DNA from: Vampirovibrio chlorellavorus
Lineage (GTDB): Bacteria; Cyanobacteriota; Vampirovibrionia; Vampirovibrionales; Vampirovibrionaceae
Assembly (NCBI GenBank): GCA_903866275.1
Contig: CAIPMU010000013.1
Location: 124,001-188,000, forward strand
Direction: 5' to 3'
Length of the DNA stretch: 64,000 nucleotides
The notes beneath the pieces are model-generated. The model saw only the letters and a list, made by a program, of their open reading frames with translations, was not told the origin of the DNA and made no database searches. Shown here piece after piece: positions 17,751 to 26,463 of this stretch. Within the stretch, counting starts at the first letter, position 1. Each line of letters starts with the position of its first letter. The translations under genes were made by a program, and so were the position numbers.

Positions 17751-17780
17751 AAAACGTCACGAAATTGCTCGTGACGTTTT
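17751..17780 (-). terminator. Strong terminator after nfu
   Basis: The perfect 12-bp stem AAAACGTCACGA/TCGTGACGTTTT (17751-17762, 17769-17780) has a 6-base loop. On the minus strand it is followed by a T-rich tail (TTTTTGTTGTTT), placing it 35 bases after the nfu stop. The A-rich side could also work in the opposite direction. Confidence 0.85.
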
Positions 17781-17814
17781 TAAAATCCGATGAATCTTGA
17801 TTGAAGGCGCAGGA

Positions 17815-18084
17815 CTAAACCGACACCACTTCGGTAACGCCGGGAACATACTGCTTGAGTTGCTCCTCAATACCCATTTTCAGGGTATAGGTGGAACTGG
17901 GGCAGGTGCCACAAGCGCCCTGCAAGCGAACTTGCACCACGCCTTCCGCGGTCACGTCAATCAGCTCAACGTCGCCACCATCGGCTTGCAAATACGGGCG
18001 CAACATGTTCAGAACTTCCTGGACCTTGTCTTTATCAATGGCCACAGTGGCCACCGGGGCTTCAGTCATTACTTCAGATTCCAT
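17815..18084 (-). CDS. NifU C-terminal-domain protein (Nfu-type iron-sulfur carrier)
   Basis: This 89-residue single Nfu domain holds a [4Fe-4S] cluster between two subunits and delivers it to target enzymes. The cluster motif CxxC is Cys58-Cys61 in GACGTCPSS; the preceding [15 protein letters not shown] is the family signature. ATG 18084 has AAGGAG upstream. The adjacent upstream gene, on the same strand, is an A-type carrier, giving a small iron-sulfur maturation operon. Likely clients in this window are the ferredoxin oxidoreductase and the radical SAM enzymes, although this is inference. Confidence 0.95.
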   Translation of the reverse strand: MESEVMTEAPVATVAIDKDKVQEVLNMLRPYLQADGGDVELIDVTAEGVVQVRLQGACGTCPSSTYTLKMGIEEQLKQYVPGVTEVVSV

Positions 18085-18167
18085 AAAATGTCTCCTTGTC
18101 TTCGGGAAATGGGGTCATGGGGCTTGGGGGTGATTCAGAATAACGAGTGGATTACCGGATTCCGCTA

Positions 18168-18527
18168 CTAAATCCCGAAAGAGGTCCCACAGCCGCAAGA
18201 GCTGGTGGCGTTCGGGTTGATAAACTTGAATCCGCCATCCATCAGCGCACTGGAAAAATCAATCACGGTTCCTTTGATGTAGGGCACCACCATCGGGTTC
18301 ACGAAGAAGGGAACCCCGTGAAACTCCAGCACCATATCACCTTCAGCAGCGGCCGCCTCGGGCTTCAGGTCGTATTGCAGTCCGGCGCATCCGCCACCCA
18401 CCACCGCAATGCGAATACCGCCATGCCCAGTATCCTTCAGCACGTCCCGCGCTTTGGCTGCCGCGGCTTCCGTAATTTCGACGATCGCGCCAGTGGGATT
18501 GGATGATTGTGGCAGGGTATCTGGCAT
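18168..18527 (-). CDS. A-type iron-sulfur cluster carrier (HesB/IscA/ErpA family)
   Basis: This 119-residue protein has the three conserved cysteines of A-type carriers: Cys47 in GGGCAGLQY, and Cys111 and Cys113 in the C-terminal SSCGCGTSFGI. It accepts Fe-S clusters and passes them to apoproteins. I set the start at ATG 18527, with AAGGAA upstream, because the open frame before it has no homology and no ribosome-binding site. It precedes nfu by 83 bases. Which subfamily (ErpA, IscA or SufA) cannot be fixed from sequence alone. Confidence 0.95.
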   Translation of the reverse strand: MPDTLPQSSNPTGAIVEITEAAAAKARDVLKDTGHGGIRIAVVGGGCAGLQYDLKPEAAAAEGDMVLEFHGVPFFVNPMVVPYIKGTVIDFSSALMDGGFKFINPNATSSCGCGTSFGI

Positions 18528-18819
18528 GAGAAGGTTCCTTCTAGCGTTCCGGAAAGGTTTAAACTCTGACGATGGCAGGCACTGAGGGGCGAGTAGTATA
18601 CCCGTGAGCCCAAAACAATGGCGAGGCAAGAACTATCAGCAGTTCAGCCAGGGCACGTTTCGGCATCATTGTGCCTGCTTCCCTATAAAGCATAACGTAC
18701 ACGTCAGGCTTTTTCAATTCATCCGATAAAACGAATGACCGCAAATCCTGAGATATTACCTCAAAACCCGGCTTTGGAGATAAACGCCGTTTTTGTCTAT
18801 AGTAGAGGGGTATCAATGG

Positions 18820-19443
18820 ATGGTGGACATCAACTTGGACGCTTTTGAACCCGCAGCAACCCAATCGTCTGGCAGTGAACACAACGCACTGAACGCGCAC
18901 CCCCATTTGGCAACCACGGCGGAACCTCGACAGACGGCCCAGTTAAAACTGCAGCCAGAAGCCACTTCTGCCAGTGAACAAGCGACAGCCAAACGTGTGG
19001 AAATCTACACCGATGGCGGCTGTCAGCCGAATCCGGGGCCGGGTGGCTGGGGCGCGGTGCTGATTTTCAACGGACGGGAGAAAGAGCTCTACGGCTATGA
19101 AGCAGCCACCACCAACAACCGCATGGAAATGCTGGCAGCCATCCGCGCACTGGAAGCCCTCAAATTTCCCTGTCAGGTCAAGCTGCATTCCGACAGCGCC
19201 CTGCTGATTAACGCCTTTACCAAAAACTGGATACCGGGCTGGCAGCGCAAGGGCTGGGTCAACGCCAGCAAGGAACCCGTCAAAAACCGGGATCTGTGGG
19301 AGCGGCTGGTGGAACTCAGTCGGGATCATCAGGTGGAGTGGGTGAAAGTCAAGGGCCATGCGGGCATTCATTATAACGAGCGTTGCGATCAGCTCTGTCA
19401 TCAAGCCATTACTGAAGGCAAAGCCAGACAAGCCACCTCATAA
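18820..19443 (+). CDS. rnhA: Ribonuclease HI with N-terminal extension
   Basis: RNase HI cuts the RNA strand of RNA-DNA hybrids (R-loops, Okazaki primers). The catalytic carboxylates are Asp65 in YTDGGC, Glu103 in NNRMEM, Asp125 in HSDS and Asp190 in NERCDQL, with His180 in KGHAG. The core begins at about residue 58. The first 57 residues are low-complexity, do not match the HBD domain of eukaryotic RNase H1, and are probably disordered. ATG 18820 follows AGAGGGG; a TTG nine codons earlier is possible. The gene is divergent from the A-type carrier. Confidence 0.95.
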   Translation: MVDINLDAFEPAATQSSGSEHNALNAHPHLATTAEPRQTAQLKLQPEATSASEQATAKRVEIYTDGGCQPNPGPGGWGAVLIFNGREKELYGYEAATTNNRMEMLAAIRALEALKFPCQVKLHSDSALLINAFTKNWIPGWQRKGWVNASKEPVKNRDLWERLVELSRDHQVEWVKVKGHAGIHYNERCDQLCHQAITEGKARQATS

Positions 19444-19753
19444 GCCTCACACTATGTGACCCTCGACCCACACCACTCTAAATACTTCTCCAGCCAGTGC
19501 AATTGACCCCACACCCTGTTTGTGGAAAATTGTTCTTCCTCATTCAGTATCTGTTTATCATTTTCTTTTTAACATGAAACATTTCTAGCACCAGCTGTGT
19601 CGGTTGTGTTTTAAAGCTATTAACGTCGGTTAAACCCTTCACTCACGGATCGAGTGAACTCCATTTCACAAAGCCCGAAGCAGCAACAGTCTATTCTGTA
19701 ATGCCTTCCTCATCTCATCACCCCTCAAAACGCTAACAACGAAGGAGCTTACA

Positions 19754-19933
19754 ATGCCTGGAATCTCTTCATCACTCTTTAAAGATTTAAGCCAATGTGA
19801 ACATAACCTACAAAAAAAACTGACTCAGCCCCAAAACCGCTCTTTCAAGCAAGATTTGAACCACATTGAAACCACACACCAAGCCACTATCATCGCAAAC
19901 GATAGCTTTCAGCAAACACAGCGGACGAAATAA
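19754..19933 (+). CDS. Small hypothetical protein, 59 residues
   Basis: ATG 19754 has an excellent ribosome-binding site, GAAGGAG (19741-19747), six bases upstream. The 59-residue product starts MPGISSSLFKDL and is polar, rich in Gln, Asn, Thr and Lys, with one Cys. It has no signal peptide or membrane segment. A strong terminator follows at 20001-20043, so it looks like a complete small transcription unit. About 310 bases upstream contain nothing else I recognise. I know no family for it. The call rests on the ribosome-binding site, open frame and terminator. Confidence 0.55.
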   Translation: MPGISSSLFKDLSQCEHNLQKKLTQPQNRSFKQDLNHIETTHQATIIANDSFQQTQRTK

Positions 19934-20000
19934 TTTAAAGGAACCAGCACAGGCGCTGCTTTTTGAAACGCTTGGTTGAAGCCCAACACTGAATCCGATG

Positions 20001-20043
20001 AAAAGCATGAAGCACACCGAAGATGTGGCTTCATGCTTTTTTT
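20001..20043 (+). terminator. Strong terminator after the 59-residue ORF
   Basis: A stem of about 16 bp (AAAAGCATGAAGCACA at 20001-20016 with TGTGGCTTCATGCTTTT at 20024-20040, one bulged G) ends in seven T residues (20037-20043). This is the strongest terminator in the region. Confidence 0.9.
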
Positions 20044-20152
20044 CTGCCCGAGAGAGGCGATGAATGACCGCCTGATGTTGCATCCAATTGGACCTATAGC
20101 GGAACCTTCCCGAAAGGATATAAAGCGGCTGTCTTTTGTATGCAAATGTAAA

Positions 20153-20210
20153 TATTTTATATAGAAAAGGAAATACGGCGTATCTAATTGTTTTTACAAT
20201 TTTATATAGA
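20153..20210 (+). promoter_or_regulatory. AT-rich promoter region with duplicated element
   Basis: ATTTTATATAGA occurs at 20153-20164 and again at 20199-20210, 46 bases apart. Either TATATA could serve as a -10. Between them lies an AATTGT/ACAATT inverted repeat (20186-20201). The block ends about 37 bases before the next start, which suits a promoter with a regulatory site. Function is inferred from composition and position. Confidence 0.4.
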
Positions 20211-20246
20211 CATAGAGCAAGGTCAATTGTTCAGGAGATTTAAACC

Positions 20247-21233
20247 ATGAGTATGCAAGTCAAAAAAACAGATCACAGTCCTCAAGCCGTCGGAACGGGC
20301 TCAACCAACCCCAAAGACAAAGGCGCTCACCCGAGTCAAAGCACCCAGCCTAACTCCCTGCTGGATGCCAAGGCTCCAGGTGACAAAGTAGATCTCAGTA
20401 CCCGTGCCCTGATGGCCCAACCTGCTGAAGGCAAAGGCGGCTCCAAAACAGAAAAAAAAGAGACTGAAAAAGACAATGCTGCCGAGAAACAGGGCAATGG
20501 AAAAAAGAAATCCAGCGACTTACCAGATGGCAACCCCTGGAAAGCAACGCTGAAAGCGCAGGAAAAGACTGATGCAGCCAAGGCCAAACAACAGCCCTCA
20601 GACTCTGCAAAACCGGCAACTTCAAGCCAGTCAGCTGGAACCGCCGCATCGACAGACTCATCCCAGCAGGCGCCTAGCCCCGCTCAATTTGCCCGCATGC
20701 TGCAAACCCCGAGTGGATCCAAAGCTGATAAAACTGCAGCAGGGGATGCCTCACCCACCACGACCGGTGCTGCTTCGCAACCAGACTCACTCTTTCAGCC
20801 AGCATCCGTTGGTGCGCCTGACCAGACCAACATCATGCCAATGGGTGATTTTGTGCAGGACTTTGTATCGGATCAGATGACCGTGGATCCGCTCACCGAA
20901 CAGTCCACCGATCAACGCACTGCAAGTGCCGATCAAGCCGAGCAGGCAGCGACGGTGCAATCCACTCAGGCCCAGTTGGCTCAACAGGCAGCCGATGCGG
21001 CGGCAGCCCTGGCCGCATTAGCGATGAAAATATTCATGCCTCAAAGCGTATCGCCCTCTGGCGATGTCAGCGACCCGAAGGCTCAGACCGTATTGAACAA
21101 CGCAGATCTGGCAAAACGCAACGCATTCACCAAATCGCTGGAAGCAATTGATTCGGTCCGAGTGGCCAGTGAAAAAGCCAGCCAGGCCAAGGCTTCCACG
21201 CAAATCTCCAGCCAAATGTCGATGTATCGTTAA
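20247..21233 (+). CDS. Low-complexity, probably disordered Ala/Ser/Gln/Lys-rich protein
   Basis: This 328-residue protein is not recognised. It has no signal peptide or membrane segment. The N-terminal 100 residues are Lys/Gly/Pro-rich with a GDKVDLSTRALMAQ motif at about 45-58. The middle is Ser/Thr/Ala/Gln-rich, and residues about 225-265 are a long Ala/Gln helix-forming run. The C-terminus (about 280-328) is a charged helix. The GDKVDLS motif is reminiscent of flagellar FlgM or FliK-type proteins, but no flagellar gene is nearby, so I do not call it. AGGAG precedes ATG 20247, behind a strong AT-rich promoter region. Confidence 0.75.
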   Translation: MSMQVKKTDHSPQAVGTGSTNPKDKGAHPSQSTQPNSLLDAKAPGDKVDLSTRALMAQPAEGKGGSKTEKKETEKDNAAEKQGNGKKKSSDLPDGNPWKATLKAQEKTDAAKAKQQPSDSAKPATSSQSAGTAASTDSSQQAPSPAQFARMLQTPSGSKADKTAAGDASPTTTGAASQPDSLFQPASVGAPDQTNIMPMGDFVQDFVSDQMTVDPLTEQSTDQRTASADQAEQAATVQSTQAQLAQQAADAAAALAALAMKIFMPQSVSPSGDVSDPKAQTVLNNADLAKRNAFTKSLEAIDSVRVASEKASQAKASTQISSQMSMYR

Positions 21234-21276
21234 TACAAGGCATTCGCAAACTGGATTCACACAACCATCTATTAAA

Positions 21277-21316
21277 CCAATCAGCCTGCCTCAAATCATA
21301 TGGGCAGGCTGATTGG
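21277..21316. terminator. Bidirectional terminator-like inverted repeat between convergent genes
   Basis: A perfect 14-bp stem, CCAATCAGCCTGCC (21277-21290) with GGCAGGCTGATTGG (21303-21316), sits midway between the convergent genes ending at 21233 and 21345. T content flanking it is modest on both sides (TTTAATAG on the minus strand). Confidence 0.7.
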
Positions 21317-21344
21317 CTATAAAGTGAGTGCTCTTCAGACTTGT

Positions 21345-22094
21345 TTAAACGACCGTACCACCATCAATGGTAATGACTTCCCCGGTCATATACGTGTTGC
21401 GATCAGAGACCATAAAGGCCGCAAATTCAGCCAGATCTTGCGGCTTGCCCAAACGGCCCTTGGTACACCACAACTCATACATACTCGTAAACTTATCCGG
21501 TAGCGAGTGGCCCAAATCCGTGTCGTAAATACCGGCAGCAATCCCGTTCACCGTGACGCCAAACTGGCCAGCTTCACGAGAAAGGCACTTGGTAAAGCCC
21601 AACACTGCCGCTTTGCTGGTGGCGTAATGCACCGAAGTCGGCAACGCCCGAATGGCCCCAATCGACGTGATGTTCAGGATATTGCCCGAACGCTGCCGAA
21701 GCATGTGTTTAAAGAACGGTTTGGTGATGTAATACAAACCGTTGACGTTGGTATCAATGACATTCAACCAGGCTTTCTCGGTGGTCGTGGCAAAACTGTC
21801 GGCCTTGTTAATGGCCGCATTATTCACCAGAATGTCGATCTTGCCAAAGTTGGCGATAATATCGGCTACCATGCCTTTGATCGCCACTTTATCGATCACG
21901 GAAACCTTGAAGGCCATGCCCTTGACCCCATGCTGCTCAATGCGACGCAGGGTGTCTTGCGCGGCGACCTCATCGGAATGATAGTTAAAAGCCACATCGG
22001 CGCCTTCACGCGCGAATACCTCACAAAGGGCCTTACCCAGGCCACGGGAGCCACCTGAAATGAAGGCCTTCTTGCCTTCCAAGAGCAATGTCAT
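21345..22094 (-). CDS. Short-chain dehydrogenase/reductase, FabG-like
   Basis: This 249-residue classical SDR uses NAD(P)H to reduce a ketone or oxidise an alcohol. The nucleotide motif is GGSRGLG (14-20), followed by NNAA (91-94). The catalytic residues are Ser144 in NITSIGA, Tyr157 and Lys161 in YATSK, with Asn near 118. The C-terminal MTGEVITIDGGTVV is typical of 3-oxoacyl-ACP reductases. It lies eight bases after the glycosyltransferase gene and is surely co-transcribed with it, so the substrate may be a lipid or sugar intermediate rather than the fatty-acid-synthesis one. Confidence 0.92.
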   Translation of the reverse strand: MTLLLEGKKAFISGGSRGLGKALCEVFAREGADVAFNYHSDEVAAQDTLRRIEQHGVKGMAFKVSVIDKVAIKGMVADIIANFGKIDILVNNAAINKADSFATTTEKAWLNVIDTNVNGLYYITKPFFKHMLRQRSGNILNITSIGAIRALPTSVHYATSKAAVLGFTKCLSREAGQFGVTVNGIAAGIYDTDLGHSLPDKFTSMYELWCTKGRLGKPQDLAEFAAFMVSDRNTYMTGEVITIDGGTVV

Positions 22095-22102
22095 CTTTAG
22101 TT

Positions 22103-23302
22103 TTAAGCCTTTCTCTTTGATTCATTGATTCTGAGCGGCACGGGTGCCGACAGATCGAGATAGCGGAGGACGTCACGGGCAATCATATCGGAAGCGCCAG
22201 GTCTGCCATGCAGCTCAGCGGCCTCTTGGAGCGCGTAATAACTGGCCGGATCATCGATAAGGGATTTTACCACGGAAACAATCTGACCGGGTTGTTTTAG
22301 CATCAAACCGGCCCCGGTATTTTCCAGAAACGCAGCGGTTTGCATTTCCTGCGGCATCGGCGGGGTAATGGTATCGGCGATAATGGGCAAGCGGCAGCTC
22401 AAGGCTTCAAACGTGGTCAAACCACCCAGCTTGGACAGCATGACATCCGAGGCCTTCATCAGTACGTCGATTTCAGACGTGTAACCCATCACTTTTACGG
22501 GAAAGTGGGCTGAGGCGGCCATAGCATGCGCCTTGCCCAGCAGGGCATCATTTTTGCCCGCCAGAAAAATAGCCTGAATATCCAGCCCCATGGCGGAACC
22601 TTCCCGAATCAGGGCTTCATAGATCTGGGGAATGTTGCCGCCGCCAATCCAGCCGGAATTGACGAAAACCGTAAACTTGTCCGGATCCAGTCCCAGTGAG
22701 GCTTTCAGGAAACGTTTTTCCTGCGGGCTAACGGGCTTGAACTTGGAGTGCACCGGCATGCCCACCACCTGAATTTTATGGGAGCCAACGCCGAATTCAA
22801 TCAGCTGCTGCTTGGCGTCATCGCTGGCCACATAGTACTGGGAGACGTCATCGCAGGCCCAGCCCTTCCAGAAGCCGTGATAGGGATCCGTGACCACCGT
22901 CAGCAGGGGTATTTTATCCTGCAAGCCCAGCCGTTTGAGGATATACGCAAAAAAGTGCTGGGTCATGGGGTGAACCGACACAATGACGTTAGGCACGACC
23001 TTTTCAAATAGGCGAATGCCATAGCCCATAGCACTCTTGAACACCAGCTTGGACTCGTTGGGCTTGAGTTTGTTCACGGCCCAGAAGTAATACTTCATCA
23101 AATCCTGATGATCGCGGAGGAGAAGATTATAGAGGTCCGCAGCGGTTCGACTAAACAGATGGCCTTCTTCCAGCACCTGACTCATCTTCACCAGAATGCG
23201 TCCCGGTGACAGGCTATGCAAGCTATTCTCCAGCGCACTGGCGGCGCTACGGTGTCCGCCACCGGTATTAGAAGTCAGTATGAGAACATTTTGCGAGGCC
23301 AT
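22103..23302 (-). CDS. GT28-type glycosyltransferase, MGDG synthase / processive diacylglycerol glucosyltransferase-like
   Basis: This 399-residue GT-B glycosyltransferase transfers a sugar from a nucleotide sugar to a lipid. The N-terminal GGGHRSAA (14-21) and TVVTDPYHGFW are hallmarks of the monogalactosyldiacylglycerol synthase family. The donor-site segment DVMLSKLGGLTTFEALSC and PMPQEMQTAAFL fit the C-terminal domain. No signal peptide is present, so the protein is peripheral on the inner membrane. Being in an operon with an SDR suggests glycolipid synthesis. Galactose or glucose specificity cannot be read from sequence. The ribosome-binding site at ATG 23302 is weak. Confidence 0.9.
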   Translation of the reverse strand: MASQNVLILTSNTGGGHRSAASALENSLHSLSPGRILVKMSQVLEEGHLFSRTAADLYNLLLRDHQDLMKYYFWAVNKLKPNESKLVFKSAMGYGIRLFEKVVPNVIVSVHPMTQHFFAYILKRLGLQDKIPLLTVVTDPYHGFWKGWACDDVSQYYVASDDAKQQLIEFGVGSHKIQVVGMPVHSKFKPVSPQEKRFLKASLGLDPDKFTVFVNSGWIGGGNIPQIYEALIREGSAMGLDIQAIFLAGKNDALLGKAHAMAASAHFPVKVMGYTSEIDVLMKASDVMLSKLGGLTTFEALSCRLPIIADTITPPMPQEMQTAAFLENTGAGLMLKQPGQIVSVVKSLIDDPASYYALQEAAELHGRPGASDMIARDVLRYLDLSAPVPLRINESKRKA

Positions 23303-23740
23303 ACGCTGAATTCAGTCTCTTTAAGTGGGTCATTGCCAATGATTCAATGCTGAGCGATGACTGGGGAATATCATAGCATTGTCTGGCCTTCATCAGGCCG
23401 AGTCAAGCAGACGAGGCGTTTTTTTCCGGGGTGAGGTGTGAAGTCGGCTGAGCGTCCGCCGGATGGGCACTGCCTGTCGTTGCACTGGAAAGTCTCCGGT
23501 GCAATCCTTGCTGAAATAAAACCCAACCAAACAGAGAATCCGGCGGATCGTTTCCGGTTTTCAGATATTGTTAAACAGAATTTTGACCATCATTTTTCAT
23601 CAAGGGCACCCCCGTGATCACAAAGATCTTGGTATGACTGCAACAATTGCAGTAAACTCTTAACACAGAATCGCAGGCGGCTGCTGCACGACCTGACGGG
23701 TTGCCCGCCTCTCCCAAACCGCACTGGAACCCCAAACCCT
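23303..23740. other. Divergent intergenic region
   Basis: About 440 bases separate the glycosyltransferase (minus) from the radical SAM gene (plus). Promoters for both must lie here. I see no clear -35/-10 pair, riboswitch consensus or small gene. The stretch at 23600-23670 is AT-richer than its surroundings. Confidence 0.45.
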
Positions 23741-25093
23741 ATGGCGACAATATTACACCCTGATTCTCATCCCGCAGAAGGCGTTGCAGGCCTTTCCGCC
23801 GAGCAACGTCTGGCGCAGCTGGGCGTGGATTTAACCAAGTATCCCGCAGTTTTCGAACGGGAAAGCGTTGAGCCGCTTTCATGCGCCAAAAACCGGGAGA
23901 TCACGGGGCCCATTCTGCGGGGCTTCGCGGATCAACTGTTGGGCAAAGTCTCCAACCCGGTGATGCTCACGCATATCGTGACCACCCGCTGCAACTACAG
24001 CTGCGGCTTTTGCTCCTTTGCCGATACGCTGAACGCCAAAACCAACGAGCTGAGTCTGACAGAAATCGAGCAGGCCTACGCCACCATTGGCCAGAACCTG
24101 AACGTGATCGTGTATTCTGGCGGGGAAACCACCCTAAACAAGCATCTGCCGCAGATTATTGAGGCGGCGTACCGCTTAACGCCGGTCAAATCGGTATATA
24201 TCATTTCCAACGCCTGGAAACCGGATCTGTTGCTGCAGATTACCCATCAGGTGATGCAGCGGTGCCCCGGCCTTCACCTCACCTGGAGCCTGAGCATTGA
24301 GGGCCCCAAGCCCACCAATAATGCTACGCGCTACACCAAGTCCCCTACATGGGACGCGTGGCAGAACACCATTGACGCCATGGAAGGCCTCAAGGCCATT
24401 CGGGAGCGGTTTGGCTATGATGAGCTGGATGTACAGCTCTGCACGGTGTGCTCTCCCGGCAATGTGGATGTGCTGGATCACTGGTATGAAACTGTGCGCG
24501 ATGTGCTCCAGCCCGACAAGTGGAACCTGAACTTAATGCGCAAGAGCGTGCAGATGAGCAGTCATCAGTTGGCCTCGTTTGATGCCCGCCGTGCCGCTCT
24601 TCAACTGGAGCCCTTTGAGGCCAAGTATCTGGACATCACCCAGCGGGTACGGGCCGATGTGCTCTCGGGCAAGCTGAAATTCTTGTACCACACGCGCACC
24701 CCGGAAGATGGCGCGTTGAAATCGGCGGTGGATCTGATCAGTCAGGAAGAAAACCGCCGCACCGTGCTGGAAGAATCGCCGCAGTTTGGTTGCAAGGCGG
24801 GCTCGCTGGGCGCTTACATTGGCAGCGAAGGCGATGTCAGCGGCTGCGAAGAGTTCGCGCACAACCCGGTAGCCAGCAAAGCCTTTGGCAATCTGCGTGA
24901 CGTGAACGGCAATTTTCAGGCCATATGGCACGGCGAGAAAGCCAGCCAGTATCGCCCCCTGGTGGGCAAGGCCCCCGAATGTCGGGGTTGTACGCTGGAA
25001 AGCCAGCGTAACTATCCCAGTATCCTGATTTCGTTTAAAACCATCCTGAAAGCCAAGGCGCTGGCCGGGCAAATTAAGCGCCAATCGGTATAA
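23741..25093 (+). CDS. Radical SAM protein with SPASM-like C-terminal cysteines
   Basis: This 450-residue radical SAM enzyme binds [4Fe-4S] through Cys84, Cys88 and Cys91 (TRCNYSCGFCSF), with the SAM-contact motif YSGGETTL. The C-terminal region holds further cysteines (FGCKAG, VSGCEEF, CRGCTLES), as in SPASM auxiliary-cluster enzymes that modify peptides or act on sugars. No precursor-peptide gene is evident next door: the next gene is convergent. The final hydrophobic/basic helix (ISFKTILKAKAL) might touch the membrane. No ribosome-binding site precedes ATG 23741. The substrate is unknown. Confidence 0.88.
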   Translation: MATILHPDSHPAEGVAGLSAEQRLAQLGVDLTKYPAVFERESVEPLSCAKNREITGPILRGFADQLLGKVSNPVMLTHIVTTRCNYSCGFCSFADTLNAKTNELSLTEIEQAYATIGQNLNVIVYSGGETTLNKHLPQIIEAAYRLTPVKSVYIISNAWKPDLLLQITHQVMQRCPGLHLTWSLSIEGPKPTNNATRYTKSPTWDAWQNTIDAMEGLKAIRERFGYDELDVQLCTVCSPGNVDVLDHWYETVRDVLQPDKWNLNLMRKSVQMSSHQLASFDARRAALQLEPFEAKYLDITQRVRADVLSGKLKFLYHTRTPEDGALKSAVDLISQEENRRTVLEESPQFGCKAGSLGAYIGSEGDVSGCEEFAHNPVASKAFGNLRDVNGNFQAIWHGEKASQYRPLVGKAPECRGCTLESQRNYPSILISFKTILKAKALAGQIKRQSV

Positions 25094-25131
25094 CACCTCG
25101 CGGACCAATCCAGTGGATGCACCCAAGGGAC

Positions 25132-26259
25132 TTAGTCTTGGGGAATGCGCTCCGCGAGGCGCTCATAGAGTTTCTGCTCGGCGTTCATGCCCAACGAGGC
25201 TGCATAATTACCCAATCCGCGCAATAAGTCCGCGTCCTGCGCGGTCATCTTCTGTTGGCTCTTGGGCTGACTGGCTGCGGGCTTTGATTTTTTGTTTTTG
25301 GGCGCTCGAGTAAATCGGCCCAGAAGCTTGTCCACGTTATCCGTGTCATCAAAGGCTTGCCGCTGGCGACCCATCGATAAAATACCCGCCGTCGCCTGTG
25401 GCGCCAACTGACTTTGCTCTTCCTCATTTTGGGCCAAAGTCGGCATAATCACATTGGAGACGCGCCAGAGGATATTTTCAAACTCCAGGCGCTCAACCGC
25501 GTTACGACTTTGTGACTCTAAAATCACCGTCAGGCCGCGTGCCCCTAAAATCGACTGAATCATCTGCCGGGTAAAGGCGTTGCCCCCGGCGATACGAAGG
25601 ATTTGCGGCGCTTGAGGCAAGTGTACCGTGCGCCCCACGGGCACGGTCAACAGACCGGCATCCAGCCAGTTTTCCGGGTGAGCCGGATCGACTTCGGGGA
25701 TGCCGCGCACGAAGCGGCCCAGAATATTTCGGCGTATGGTTTCATCAAGCACCGGAAACTCATGAGACAGTTTGTTGAGGGCCTGCACCAGCCCGGTGAT
25801 AAACTGGCTAAACAGCAGACCATTGCCGGTCAGAATCGTGCAGGGAATATGCTCATCCACCGGGTTGCGGCGGATCAGGTATTTTTTGGGGTAGAAAAAG
25901 CCCAGACTCACAATTTTGCCCAGATATTCCACAAAGTCGCGCAGCACGTCTTCCAGATGGGCCTCATCAGGGGCAACCAGCAAGACTTCGGGGAGCATGC
26001 CCCGGTAAAGCGCCTCGCTGTGACCGTTGAAAAAGTGACCATCCAGCGAGAGGGTCTGGCGCTTGCCCGCTTTATAAGCGGAAATGCTGGGGCGTTGCTT
26101 GAACCCCTCGGTTTCGGGCGTATCCCGGTAGCCCAGAATGACATCGGTCTGCTCGGCGCTGAAATAACTGAGCGTGAGCGGGTTCAGGGGCAGACAACCG
26201 AAGCTGCCCGGCTTGATCATGGGCTTGGGTAATTCTCCGTGTTTGCTACGGGGAGGCAT
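25132..26259 (-). CDS. Hypothetical cytoplasmic protein
   Basis: This 375-residue protein is of a family I do not recognise. It is soluble, with no signal peptide or membrane segment. Residues about 1-300 look like a folded alpha/beta domain (for example LPEVLLVAPDEAHLEDVLRDFVEYL). A Lys/Pro/Gln-rich linker (about 313-337) leads to a short helical C-terminus (about 338-375). AAGGAG lies ten bases before ATG 26259. It ends only 38 bases from the convergent radical SAM gene, with no terminator between them. No active-site motif is apparent. Confidence 0.7.
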   Translation of the reverse strand: MPPRSKHGELPKPMIKPGSFGCLPLNPLTLSYFSAEQTDVILGYRDTPETEGFKQRPSISAYKAGKRQTLSLDGHFFNGHSEALYRGMLPEVLLVAPDEAHLEDVLRDFVEYLGKIVSLGFFYPKKYLIRRNPVDEHIPCTILTGNGLLFSQFITGLVQALNKLSHEFPVLDETIRRNILGRFVRGIPEVDPAHPENWLDAGLLTVPVGRTVHLPQAPQILRIAGGNAFTRQMIQSILGARGLTVILESQSRNAVERLEFENILWRVSNVIMPTLAQNEEEQSQLAPQATAGILSMGRQRQAFDDTDNVDKLLGRFTRAPKNKKSKPAASQPKSQQKMTAQDADLLRGLGNYAASLGMNAEQKLYERLAERIPQD

Positions 26260-26463
26260 GCAGGGCTGACTCCTTTTAATCTCAATAAGCTAATCTCGAT
26301 GAGTGGATCTATAAACATCCCAACCAGAGCCCGGCTTGTAAAAAGCACAGACGGTCTTCGACTCTCTTTTAGTCTAGCCGAGGCCATGGGGTTTCACCTC
26401 CTCCAAGCGCTCCAGTCGATGGTGGATTTTTCAGGGCGCTCGTGGAGTTACGGGAAGGGTATT

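Noticed and set aside
20247-21233. Flagellar FlgM/FliK assignment from the GDKVDLS motif
   Set aside because: The motif is short, the protein is low-complexity, and no flagellar gene is near.
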